From the NCBI GenBank assembly GCA_023150195.1, contig JAKLLI010000133.1:1-5890 (forward strand): a DNA stretch of 5,890 nt, given 5' to 3'. Both the position numbers and the translations under genes were made by a program. The stretch comes from Azonexus sp. Its GTDB lineage: Bacteria; Pseudomonadota; Gammaproteobacteria; Burkholderiales; Rhodocyclaceae. This document shows positions 1 through 5,890 of the stretch, piece after piece. How positions within the stretch are numbered: position 1 is the first letter of the stretch; the number at the start of each line of letters is the position of its first letter. Below the pieces are notes generated by a model that searched no databases, was not told the origin of the DNA, and saw only the letters and a program-made list of their open reading frames with translations.

Positions 1-302
1 TGATGTCTGGCCTGGCGCTGGGGGCAGATCTGGCCTTGCCGTCGGCGATGGCGGCGGATCTGGGTGAGCGGCAGGGCATGTCCGGCACCTGTTTCGGCCT
101 CTGGAATTTTGTCGGCAAGCTGAATCTGGCGCTGGCGGCTGGGCTCGCCTTGCCGCTGGTTGGCCTGCTCGGCTATGCGCCGGGCGGGACATCGGGGCTG
201 CCGGCACTGGTATTTGCCTACGCCATCCTGCCCCTGGCTTTCAAGGCCGTCGCGGCCACCTTGTTGTGGCGCTGGCGGCATTCTCTGGAGATCGAATCAT
301 GA
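1..302 (+). CDS. MFS transporter, C-terminal part (gene runs off the left edge)
   Basis: This is the last 99 or so residues of an inner-membrane transporter; the reading frame is open to the left edge, so the ATG at position 3 is probably an internal Met rather than the start. Two strongly hydrophobic segments are visible, roughly residues 35-57 and 66-89 counted from that Met, and the first 14 residues look like the tail of another helix. The pattern of a conserved Ala-Asp (AMAADL) before a Gly-rich turn, then FGLWNFVGKL and a long Ala/Leu/Gly helix ending in a Gly-Tyr-Ala-Pro-Gly turn, resembles the last two helices of GPH-type (sugar-cation symporter, MFS_2) proteins. The tail is short and charged, as expected for a cytoplasmic C-terminus. 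The stop codon overlaps the next start (ATGA), so it is the upstream member of the operon. The substrate cannot be told from this fragment; the neighbours suggest a lipid or related small molecule, which is inference. Confidence 0.82.
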   Translation, partial: MSGLALGADLALPSAMAADLGERQGMSGTCFGLWNFVGKLNLALAAGLALPLVGLLGYAPGGTSGLPALVFAYAILPLAFKAVAATLLWRWRHSLEIES

Positions 303-820
303 AACTGATGCTAGCTGCTGCCTTTTCCCTGGGGCTGACCGCCTGCGCGTCCAATGGGGTTTCCCAATATCACAACGAAACGCCGCCGCTCAAACTGGAG
401 CAGTATCTCTCCGGTCAACTCGATGCCTGGGGGATTTTTCAGGGGCGATCCGGCGAGGTTAAAAAACGCTTTCATGTGCTGATTGACGCCAAATGGCAGG
501 ATGGTCAGGGCGTGCTGGATGAGCATTTCACCTGGTCCGATGGCAGCACCTCGCGCCGGGTGTGGACCCTCACCCGGCAGGCCGATGGCACCTATCGTGG
601 TCGTGCCGATGACGTGATTGGCGAGGCCGTCGGCGAAGTCGCCGGCAACGCCCTGCGCTGGCGTTACGTGTTGGCGCTGCCAGTGGATGGCACGGTGTAT
701 CACGTCAATTTCGACGACTGGATGTTCCTGATGGACGACAAGGTGATGATGAACCGCGCCTACATGTCCAAGTGGGGCATCGGGCTGGGCGAAGTGTCGC
801 TGACCTTCGTGAAACGCTGA
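299..820 (+). CDS. DUF3833 family lipoprotein
   Basis: A 173-aa lipoprotein. The start at 299 gives a classic lipoprotein signal: Met-Lys, a hydrophobic stretch, then the lipobox Leu-Thr-Ala-Cys with the lipidated Cys at residue 16. An earlier in-frame ATG at 266 would add 11 charged residues in front and lies inside the transporter gene, so it is rejected. A GGAG motif at 287-290 sits 8 nt upstream of the chosen start. Residue +2 after Cys is Ala, not Asp, which by the Lol rule favours the outer membrane. The mature part matches what I know of DUF3833: AWGIFQGRSGEV (43-54), LDEHFTWSDG (73-82), a GEAVGEVAGNALRWRY block (108-123), VNFDDWMFLMDD (136-147) and MNRAYMSKWG (151-160). The regular alternation suggests a beta-barrel-like, lipocalin-style fold, but this is inference and no biochemical function is known to me. 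It sits between the transporter and the SDR gene, overlapping the former by 4 bp. Confidence 0.9.
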   Translation: MKLMLAAAFSLGLTACASNGVSQYHNETPPLKLEQYLSGQLDAWGIFQGRSGEVKKRFHVLIDAKWQDGQGVLDEHFTWSDGSTSRRVWTLTRQADGTYRGRADDVIGEAVGEVAGNALRWRYVLALPVDGTVYHVNFDDWMFLMDDKVMMNRAYMSKWGIGLGEVSLTFVKR

Positions 821-827
821 TCCCATC

Positions 828-1589
828 ATGGCGATGAACCCCAAACTCCGTGATTGGGCCGGCAAACGGGTGTGGCTGGTCGGTGCCTCCAGCGGCATCG
901 GGGCCGAGCTGGCGCGACAACTGGCGCAGCGTGGCTGTCGCCTGGCCTTGAGCGCGCGCAGCCGCGAGCGGCTGGCTGCCTTGAGCTTGCCGGAAGCGCT
1001 GCTGCTGCCCTGCGATGTCAACGACAAGGCGGCGCTGCGTGCTGCGCGGGCGCAACTGCTGGCGTGCTGGGGTGGTTTCGATCTGGTGATTTATCTCGCG
1101 GGCGATTACGTGCCCATGGGCGTCGAAGACTTCAATAGCGAAACCGCCGAACGCTTGTTCGCGGTCAACTTCACCGCCGCTACCAAATTGACCGAGTGCG
1201 TCCTGCCAGACCTCAAAGCTGGTGGCGGCATCGCGCTGGTCGCCAGCGTGGCTGGTTATCGGGGGCTGCCGAAGGCGATAGCTTATGGGCCGGGCAAAGC
1301 CGCACTGATTCATTTTGCCGAATGCCTGTATCTGGATCTGGCGCCGCGGGGTGTCGGCGTCTGGCTGATCAACCCCGGTTTCGTGGCCACCCGCTTGACC
1401 GCAAAAAACGATTTTTCCATGCCGGCGCTGTTGACCGTGGAAGCCGCTGCCGCCGCCACGCTGCAGGGCTTGGCCAGCGGCGCTTTTGAAATCCATTACC
1501 CGAGGCGGTTTACCTGGGTGCTTAAACTGCTCTCACTGCTGCCCTATCGCGGGTATTTCCCACTGATTCGCCGTTTCACCGGAGGATGA
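828..1589 (+). CDS. Short-chain dehydrogenase/reductase (SDR), classical type
   Basis: A 253-aa NAD(P)-dependent oxidoreductase with a Rossmann fold. The cofactor-binding Gly motif is GASSGIG (19-25). The NNAG-type structural motif appears as YLAG (89-92), so both Asn are replaced. The catalytic tetrad is complete: Asn114, Ser140, Tyr153 and Lys157 (YGPGK), followed by the usual Pro-Gly (INPGFVATR, 181-189). An Arg in LSARSRERL after the second strand suggests NADP(H) preference, which is inference. The C-terminal 30 residues are hydrophobic and basic (WVLKLLSLLPYRGYFPLIRR) and could lie on the membrane, which would fit a lipid substrate. There is no good Shine-Dalgarno motif; the start lies 7 nt after the previous stop, so translational coupling is likely. 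A second ATG at 834 is possible. The substrate is unknown. The gene set around it suggests fatty-acid or lipid modification rather than sugar metabolism. Confidence 0.92.
   Translation: MAMNPKLRDWAGKRVWLVGASSGIGAELARQLAQRGCRLALSARSRERLAALSLPEALLLPCDVNDKAALRAARAQLLACWGGFDLVIYLAGDYVPMGVEDFNSETAERLFAVNFTAATKLTECVLPDLKAGGGIALVASVAGYRGLPKAIAYGPGKAALIHFAECLYLDLAPRGVGVWLINPGFVATRLTAKNDFSMPALLTVEAAAAATLQGLASGAFEIHYPRRFTWVLKLLSLLPYRGYFPLIRRFTGG
1581..1585 (+). promoter_or_regulatory. Shine-Dalgarno GGAGG for the NTF2-like gene
   Basis: GGAGG lies in the last codons of the SDR gene, 7 nt before the ATG at 1593. It is the strongest ribosome-binding motif in the window and fixes the start of the NTF2-like gene. 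Only 3 nt separate the two genes. Confidence 0.75.
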
Positions 1590-1592
1590 GCC

Positions 1593-2015
1593 ATGTCGCA
1601 TCAAGCCCTGATCGATTTCTACCAGACGCTGACGCCGCAGACCCTGCCGCGCTTCGCCGAGTTCTACAGTGAAGATGCCTGGTTCAAGGACCCCTTCAAC
1701 GAAGTGCGCGGTCTACCGGCCATTCAGCGCATTTTTGCCCACATGTTCACCCAGGTGGGCGAACCGCGTTTCGTGGTCGAGACCGTGGTGGCGGATGCCG
1801 GCGGCGCCATGCTGGTGTGGAGCTTTCACTATCGCGCCCGACTGTGGGGGAAAAGCGCATCTCAGGTCATGCGCGGGGTGTCCCACCTCCAGTTCGATGC
1901 CGAGGGCAAGGTGAATTACCACCGCGACTATTGGGATACCGCCGAAGAGTTGTACATGAAGCTGCCGGGGATCGGCAGCCTCATGCGCGGCATGCGGCGC
2001 ATGTTGGCTGCTTGA
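1593..2015 (+). CDS. NTF2-like / SnoaL-like domain protein
   Basis: A 140-aa single-domain protein of the nuclear transport factor 2-like superfamily, about the normal length for a stand-alone member. It opens with a helix (ALIDFYQTLTP) and a YSEDAWFKDPFNEVRG segment (25-40), the typical turn where an Asp-Pro follows the first strand. It then has a long helix (AIQRIFAHMFTQV), strands around VVETVVADAGG and MLVWSFHYRARL (73-84), and a final strand HLQFDAEGKVNYHRDYWD (98-115). The C-terminal tail, LYMKLPGIGSLMRGMRRML, is amphipathic and basic. NTF2-like folds form a cone-shaped pocket that serves as an isomerase, cyclase or dehydratase site, or simply binds ligand. The Asp and His residues near the pocket (Asp33, His110, Asp112) are candidates, but I cannot assign a reaction. 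It follows the SDR gene by 3 nt and appears to be the last gene of the operon. Homologues commonly accompany DUF3833 and SDR genes. Confidence 0.88.
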   Translation: MSHQALIDFYQTLTPQTLPRFAEFYSEDAWFKDPFNEVRGLPAIQRIFAHMFTQVGEPRFVVETVVADAGGAMLVWSFHYRARLWGKSASQVMRGVSHLQFDAEGKVNYHRDYWDTAEELYMKLPGIGSLMRGMRRMLAA

Positions 2016-2155
2016 TTTCGTGTGAATTGGAACCTGTTGGGGCGAGGCTTGTCGACCGCTGAGCTGTTTGTTTTGATGTGTATGGGATTGTTGGTGGTTT
2101 TGATACCATGCGCACTTTTAACTGGCGGCACCAATAACAAACACGGAGACAATCC
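2016..2155 (+). other. Intergenic region between the operon end and the first chemoreceptor
   Basis: These 140 bp are clearly richer in A+T than the flanking genes, particularly from 2065 to 2150, and must hold the 3' end of the operon and the promoter of the chemoreceptor. I looked for sigma-70, sigma-28 (flagellar) and sigma-54 promoters. Only weak partial matches were seen, such as TTGATG at 2073 and TGATACCAT at 2101, and none has correct spacing. No hairpin followed by a T run was found, so no intrinsic terminator is called. GGAG at 2145-2148, 7 nt before ATG 2156, is a good ribosome-binding site for the receptor. Confidence 0.55.
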
Positions 2156-4171
2156 ATGAACACCCTTTTCTCGCCGGCTGCGGGCCTGATGAGTCGCTTG
2201 CGCTATGCCACCAAGTTTTCGCTCCTGGGCGGGGTGCTGGGCCTGCTGGTGGTGGTGCTGCTTTATGTGCTGATGTCTGCGCTGGCCAAAGACATTGCCG
2301 TGGCCGATGACGAATTGACGGGTTTGCAGATGCTCAAGCCGGTGAACCGGATGGTGCAGCACATGCAGCAACACCGGGGATTGTCGTCCGGTGTGCTCAA
2401 CGGCAATGAAGCGATGAAGGAAAAACGCGCGGCCAAGGCGCAGGAGGTTGATCGACACCTGGCCGACGTCGAGCGGATCCTGTCGCCACAACTCCGTGCC
2501 TTGCCGCGTTGGGCGGGCATCGTCAAGGATTGGCGGGAAATTCAGGGCCAGGGCCTTTCCTGGGCGCCGGGCGACAACCTGAGCCGGCACACGCGGATGA
2601 TTGATGCGGCGATTCAATTCATGGTGGACGTCGCCGACCAGACGCAACTGACACTGGATCCCGAAATGTCGACGTATTACTTCATGGACACCGTGGTCAG
2701 CAAAATGCCGGCAATGCTTGAGCCGCTGGGTATTTCGCGGGCACGGGGCACGGCGGTGTTGACCCGTAAGGAAGTCAGTCCACAGATGCGGATTGACCTT
2801 TCCGCCTCGCTGGCCCAAATGGCGACGACCTTGCGTGAGCAGAACAACAATCTCGAAAAGGTCATGCGCCTGTCGCCTGACGCGGGGGCAGCGCTTGCGG
2901 CGCCCGTCAAGGCATTCTCCGACGCCGCCGGGCAGGTTTTTGCCCTGATTCGCAATGATTTGCTGGGGGAGCGTTTTGAAACCATCCCCGGCGCCTACTT
3001 TGCGCAAACCACCGAACTGATCGATATGGGGTATCGCATGATGTTCGATACCCTGATGCCATCGTTCGAACGACAGCTTGAGATGCGCAAGTCGGCCGCA
3101 AAACAGACACTGCTCTTTGCCTCCTCGGTCTCGGTGGTCTTGCTCTCGCTATCCCTCTATTTGTCGATGGGCGCCTATTTTTCCGTGGTCTCGAGTGTCC
3201 GGGTGTTTCAGTCCGGTGCCGAGAAAATTGCACAAGGGGATCTGAGCGTGCGTTTCGATACGCCGGGATCGGATGAACTGCACGACGCCGGGCAAAATTT
3301 CAATGCCATGGTCGAGGCCTTGGTGCGCTTGCTGGTCCGGATCAAATCCGATGCCGATTCGCTGCGGGGCGCAGCGGCACAACTGGCCCAGGCCAGTCAG
3401 GAAATTTCCTCAAGCACTGGTGCGCAAAGTGACTCGGCCTCGAGCATGGCGGCATCTGTCGAGCAGATGACCGTAGGCATCGATCACATCGCCACGAACG
3501 CCCAGCATGCCAGGCGCTATTCGGAAGAATCCGGGGCGGTGGCCGATCGCGGGGGGCAGATCGTCCTTGAAGTGGTGCGGGAAATTGAAGGGATCGCCGA
3601 GACTGTCAACCAGTCCGCCTCGGCGGTGGAAGATCTGGGGCGCCAGTCCGATGCCATTTCGGCGATTGTCGGGACAATCAAGGATATTGCCGATCAGACC
3701 AACCTGCTGGCCCTGAATGCGGCCATTGAAGCTGCGCGCGCGGGCGAGTCCGGGCGAGGTTTTGCCGTGGTCGCCGATGAGGTGCGCAAGCTCGCTGAAC
3801 GCACCGCCAAATCGACGCAGGAAATCGCCGGGATGATTGAAGCGGTTCAGCAAGGCACCGGGACCGCTGTCGCAAAAATGAAGCAGGGCGTTGAGCGGGT
3901 CGCTGCTGGGGTGCATCTGGCGCAGGCGGCCGGTGATGCGATCGGACAGGTGCAGTCTCAAACGCAAAAGATGGTCGAGGCGGTGACGGAAATCTCGATG
4001 TCGCTGAGAGAGCAGGCAAGCGCCAGTACGGAAATTGCGCAAAGCGTTGAACGCATTGCGCAGATGGCCGAGAAGAACGACACGGTGGCCGCCGGCAATG
4101 CGTCGACGGCCAGCACTTTGCAGCAGATGGCAGGTTCGCTGACCACGGCGGTCGACCGTTTCAGAACCTGA
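2156..4171 (+). CDS. Methyl-accepting chemotaxis protein with NIT-like helical sensor
   Basis: An intact 671-aa inner-membrane chemoreceptor that would signal to CheA/CheW. Order of parts: a cytoplasmic N-terminus, TM1 about 21-43, a periplasmic domain of about 270 residues (44-315), TM2 about 316-340, HAMP about 341-395 (with the usual [10 protein letters not shown] and [14 protein letters not shown] blocks), then a long coiled-coil signalling domain. The hairpin tip is at 509-550 ([20 protein letters not shown] followed by [18 protein letters not shown]), essentially the family consensus, so CheA/CheW contacts are intact. Candidate methylation helices include MAASVEQMT (431-439) and [12 protein letters not shown] (623-634). 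The sensor is nearly all helical. It contains [17 protein letters not shown] (67-83), resembling the conserved helix of NIT (nitrate/nitrite-sensing) domains, and a second conserved-looking block around [13 protein letters not shown] (168-180). The C-terminus ends DRFRT, without a CheR-tethering NWETF-type pentapeptide. The ligand is unknown; nitrate-like sensing is inference. GGAG at 2145-2148 supports the start. It is probably monocistronic and converges on a second receptor. Confidence 0.95.
   Translation: MNTLFSPAAGLMSRLRYATKFSLLGGVLGLLVVVLLYVLMSALAKDIAVADDELTGLQMLKPVNRMVQHMQQHRGLSSGVLNGNEAMKEKRAAKAQEVDRHLADVERILSPQLRALPRWAGIVKDWREIQGQGLSWAPGDNLSRHTRMIDAAIQFMVDVADQTQLTLDPEMSTYYFMDTVVSKMPAMLEPLGISRARGTAVLTRKEVSPQMRIDLSASLAQMATTLREQNNNLEKVMRLSPDAGAALAAPVKAFSDAAGQVFALIRNDLLGERFETIPGAYFAQTTELIDMGYRMMFDTLMPSFERQLEMRKSAAKQTLLFASSVSVVLLSLSLYLSMGAYFSVVSSVRVFQSGAEKIAQGDLSVRFDTPGSDELHDAGQNFNAMVEALVRLLVRIKSDADSLRGAAAQLAQASQEISSSTGAQSDSASSMAASVEQMTVGIDHIATNAQHARRYSEESGAVADRGGQIVLEVVREIEGIAETVNQSASAVEDLGRQSDAISAIVGTIKDIADQTNLLALNAAIEAARAGESGRGFAVVADEVRKLAERTAKSTQEIAGMIEAVQQGTGTAVAKMKQGVERVAAGVHLAQAAGDAIGQVQSQTQKMVEAVTEISMSLREQASASTEIAQSVERIAQMAEKNDTVAAGNASTASTLQQMAGSLTTAVDRFRT
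3686..3805 (+). repeat. Signalling-tip arm of a 120-bp inverted repeat (partner 4550-4669)
   Basis: This segment encodes the conserved MCP hairpin tip. The reverse complement of 4550-4669 aligns to it without gaps: by hand count 100 of 120 bases match. The first 17 bp (3686-3702) are identical to the complement of 4653-4669. Of the 20 differences, 19 are silent third-position changes and one changes Ser to Ala. The similarity reflects common descent of the two receptor genes under strong protein constraint. It also leaves a long inverted repeat with an 744-bp spacer in the chromosome. Confidence 0.85.
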
Positions 4172-4207
4172 TTTTGGCGAAACTCAGACCTGGAAACGGT
4201 TGACCGC
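4148..4207. repeat. Imperfect inverted repeat / hairpin shared by the two convergent gene ends
   Basis: Arms 4148-4162 and 4193-4207 can pair over 15 bp with a single G-U. A 5x5 internal loop follows, then a CTGA/TCAG stem (4168-4171 with 4184-4187) containing both stop codons, one mismatch, a TTT/AAA stem and a GGCG tetraloop at 4176-4179. The arms encode the homologous C-terminal peptides AVDRFRT (plus strand) and AVNRFQV (minus strand). No T run follows on either side, so it is not a canonical intrinsic terminator. It could still act as a bidirectional 3' end or RNA-stabilising hairpin, which is inference. Confidence 0.7.
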
Positions 4208-4549
4208 GTTGCGCATGGCCTGGCTCAGTGACTCCAGTTCGCCGGCGATACGCGCCGTGTCGCGGGCGGCATGGCTGTTTTCTTCCGTCATGTCGGCAAT
4301 GCGTTCGACGTGGCGGGCGATGTCCTGATAGGCCTCGTTCTGCTGGTGCAGGGCGTTGGAAATCTGGTCAACGCCGCTGACGAGCTGGCCATTGCCGGTG
4401 GAAATGCGGGTGATCGCGCTACCGGCCTCTTCGGCCATGTGCAGGCCACTGTCGACCTTGCGCACGGTTTCGTCCATGGAGGTCACCGCATCGCGGGACT
4501 GGGTCTGGATGGCGCCGATCATGTCCGTGATTTGCTGCGTCGAGTGCCC

Positions 4550-4669
4550 GGTGCGCTCTGCCAGTTTGCGCACTTCGTCGGCAACCACGGCAAAGCCGCG
4601 ACCGGCTTCGCCGGCACGTGCGGCTTCGATGGCGGCATTCAGCGCCAGCAGATTGGTCTGATCGGCAAT
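4550..4669 (-). repeat. Signalling-tip arm of the 120-bp inverted repeat (partner 3686-3805)
   Basis: Minus-strand counterpart of the tip-coding segment in the first receptor. Read on the minus strand it encodes [20 protein letters not shown] plus the following 20 residues, differing from its partner by one residue in 40. The near-absence of non-synonymous differences beside many silent ones indicates old divergence under protein-level selection, not a recent duplication or gene conversion. Confidence 0.85.
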
Positions 4670-5485
4670 TTCCTTGATCACCTGCACGATGGCGGAAATC
4701 TGGTTGCTTTGTTGGCCCAGCGCGGCAATCGCATCGGCGCCCTTGCGCACGGTGCTGGCGATGGCGCGCATTTCGTCGCCGGCGGCATGGATGATCTGGG
4801 CGCCCTGGTTCGAGAGTTGTCCATATTCGCGGGCGTGCGCATCGAGATAGCTTGCGTTGTTGGCCAGTTCGGCCAGATTGGCACTGCTTTGCTCCATCGA
4901 GGAAGCCATGCTGGTCGCGGCACTGCTTTGTTCTTCCGAGCGCGTGGCGACTTCGCCGGAGGCACCGGAAAGCACCGCGACCGATTGGTTGACCTTGTCC
5001 GCATTGGCGAGCACTTCGCGTAGCGTGCCCTGTAGATTATTCAGCAGCCCATTGAAGGCCTTGGCGGTTTCGCCGGCCTCCTTGTTCAGCGCCGTGGCGC
5101 TGTCGTCGAGCTGGATGCGCTTGGTGATGTCCATGCTGTTGGCGACGTCGTCCATATTGGCGGCGAGCAGGGAGATCGGATGCGCAATACGCTGCCCGAT
5201 CAGCAGCGCCAGCAGACAGCCCAGCAACAGGGTGATGCCCGATACCGGCAGCACGGCCTTCAGGGTTTCCGATTGCAGCGCCTGCAATTGGGCGGCTGAG
5301 AACACCGCGGTGATTTCACCCCCGTTTTTCACGCCCGGGAGTTTGGCCTTGAACACGTAAAGGTATTGCGCATCGATGAAGCCGGAACCGCTTAGCGAGG
5401 CAGCTTGTTGTCCGAGATTGGCCGTGCTTTCGCCTTCGGCGGTGAATTCATGAGCGACTTTCTGTGGCGGGAAAGCTTCGGTAAA

Positions 5486-5500
5486 CACGGTTTTTCCGTG
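5486..5500. repeat. Perfect short inverted repeat with A5/T5 loop at the frameshift point
   Basis: On the plus strand this reads CACGG, five T, CCGTG: a perfect 5-bp stem with the homopolymer as its loop. The missing base that breaks the minus-strand receptor lies in this loop. Homopolymers and small hairpins are both known weak points for replication slippage and for several sequencing methods. Confidence 0.8.
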
Positions 5501-5775
5501 CCTTGCGACATGCCTTCGAGTTTGAGATAACGCACGCCGGTGGCTTTGAATAGCGCGGCAGCATTGCCATCGGTCAGCATCATCTGGTTGCCGCCGTTGA
5601 TGGCAGTAGTGGCCAGTCCCATGACCGGCTGCAGGACGGCCTCGTTGATGTTCTGAATGTTCTGCCGCCCCATTTCGGCGCGATCGCGGTACTGCCAGAA
5701 GCCGTTGATCAGCTGGGAAACAAGGACAGCCGCAACGATACCGCCGACAACGGCGGATTTGACACTCATGGCCAT

Positions 5776-5890
5776 TTAACAGGTTACCCAAAAACACCGT
5801 GATGCCTTCGGCTATTCATTGCTGACGATGCAAAAATTTCTGCCACATTCCCTTTGCAGGCCTTCGAAACTGGATTTCAGCCGGTTTCTT
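5776..5890 (-). other. Upstream region of the frameshifted chemoreceptor
   Basis: These 115 bp are less G+C-rich than the genes and should contain the promoter of the minus-strand receptor. A near-palindrome GCAAAAATTTCTGC lies at 5830-5843 (one mismatched pair). On the minus strand it overlaps a sigma-54-like string, TGGCAGAAATTTTTGCA, whose GG and GC are 11 rather than the standard 10 bp apart. A small inverted repeat TAACAGGTTA (5777-5786) abuts the start codon. Short open frames reach the right edge on both strands (plus from 5828; minus, ending at a TGA whose complement is near 5816), but neither is long enough to call a gene. Confidence 0.4.

Larger units (their letters stand above)
4184..5775 (-). 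pseudogene. Methyl-accepting chemotaxis protein interrupted by a one-base frameshift
   Basis: A second chemoreceptor, read from ATG at 5775 (or 5769) to the stop at 4184-4186, but in two frames. Frame A (from 5775) gives TM1 at about residues 7-24 and the first part of the periplasmic sensor up to Lys95, codon 5493-5491; it then goes out of frame and stops at 5392. Frame B carries the rest from codon 5491-5489 ([12 protein letters not shown]) to the end. One extra A in the A5 run at 5491-5495 joins them into a 530-aa protein. Repaired layout: a sensor of about 150 residues (25-174), TM2 about 175-194, HAMP about 194-246, tip at about 369-409 ([20 protein letters not shown] and [18 protein letters not shown]), C-terminus NRFQV with no CheR pentapeptide. 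Frame B is open upstream to 5797, but that Arg/Cys-rich part overlaps the better frame-A protein and is a shadow. The sensor looks alpha/beta, probably a single Cache domain (inference). No strong Shine-Dalgarno precedes 5775. Everything after the break is well conserved, so inactivation is recent or the shift is a sequencing error. Confidence 0.85.

Noticed and set aside
311..1027. Minus-strand open frame (238 codons) opposite the DUF3833 gene
   Set aside because: It is a shadow of a recognised lipoprotein and the start of the SDR; His/Pro/Arg-rich with no domain.
705..1496. Minus-strand open frame (263 codons) opposite the SDR gene
   Set aside because: The SDR on the plus strand has a full catalytic tetrad; the antisense product is low-complexity Gln/Arg/Gly-rich with no recognisable domain.
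2073..2121. Possible sigma-70 or flagellar sigma-28 promoter for the first chemoreceptor
   Set aside because: TTGATG, TGATACCAT and TTTTAACT resemble promoter elements singly, but no pair has acceptable spacing and no GCCGATAA-type element with an upstream TAAA was found.
1928..3007. Long minus-strand open frame (359 codons) antisense to the first chemoreceptor and the NTF2-like gene
   Set aside because: It lies opposite well-recognised coding sequence, crosses an intergenic region, has His/Arg-rich composition without family features, and is the usual antisense openness of high-GC genes.
4271..5023. Plus-strand open frame (250 codons) opposite the second chemoreceptor
   Set aside because: Gly/His-rich mirror of the conserved signalling domain; the minus-strand frame is certain from the tip consensus.
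5498..5797. N-terminal part of the continuous 537-codon minus-strand frame starting at 5797
   Set aside because: This stretch is Arg/Cys/His-rich and has no TM1, while the overlapping frame from 5775 gives a proper TM1 and sensor start. It is an out-of-frame shadow created by the frameshift.
5828..5890. Short plus-strand open frame reaching the right edge (begins MQKFLPHSL)
   Set aside because: Only 21 codons are visible, there is no Shine-Dalgarno motif, and frames on the other strand are equally open; it cannot be supported as a gene.

Overview
The window is high-GC DNA with tightly packed genes, and it suggests a motile Gram-negative proteobacterium. A betaproteobacterium of the Rhodocyclales type is my best guess, based on the overall look of the two chemoreceptors and the lipoprotein/SDR/NTF2 cluster. 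This assignment is by recognition only; no database search was possible.

Left half (1-2015, + strand): the 3' end of an operon with four genes in view. They are the C-terminus of a 12-TM-type MFS transporter (GPH/sugar-cation symporter-like), a DUF3833 lipoprotein, a classical short-chain dehydrogenase/reductase and a small NTF2/SnoaL-like protein. Spacings are an ATGA overlap, 7 bp and 3 bp, so the genes are almost certainly co-transcribed and partly translationally coupled. In other proteobacteria this gene set tends to accompany a cyclopropane-fatty-acid-synthase-like methyltransferase, an FAD-dependent amine oxidase-like protein and DUF1365/DUF2878 genes, often under light or singlet-oxygen regulators. 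If the same holds here, the missing upstream part should carry those lipid-modifying genes.

Right half (2156-5775): two methyl-accepting chemotaxis proteins (MCPs) arranged tail to tail, with only 12 bp between their stop codons. The + strand receptor is intact (671 aa) and has a long helical periplasmic sensor with a NIT-like His-Arg-Gly-Leu motif. The - strand receptor has a smaller, probably Cache-like sensor. It is broken by a one-base frameshift inside a run of five A, and that run is the loop of a perfect 5-bp inverted repeat. Adding one A restores a normal 530-aa receptor. The break could be a sequencing error, a real recent mutation or, less likely, recoding.

Because the two receptors are homologous and converge, their ends form an imperfect inverted repeat that folds into a long hairpin spanning both stop codons. 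Their signalling tips form a larger 120-bp inverted repeat with 83% identity. No RNA genes, insertion sequences, CRISPR arrays or phage genes were seen. I found no clearly novel system. The items most worth a second look are the frameshift site, the shared 3' hairpin and the incomplete lipid-type operon.
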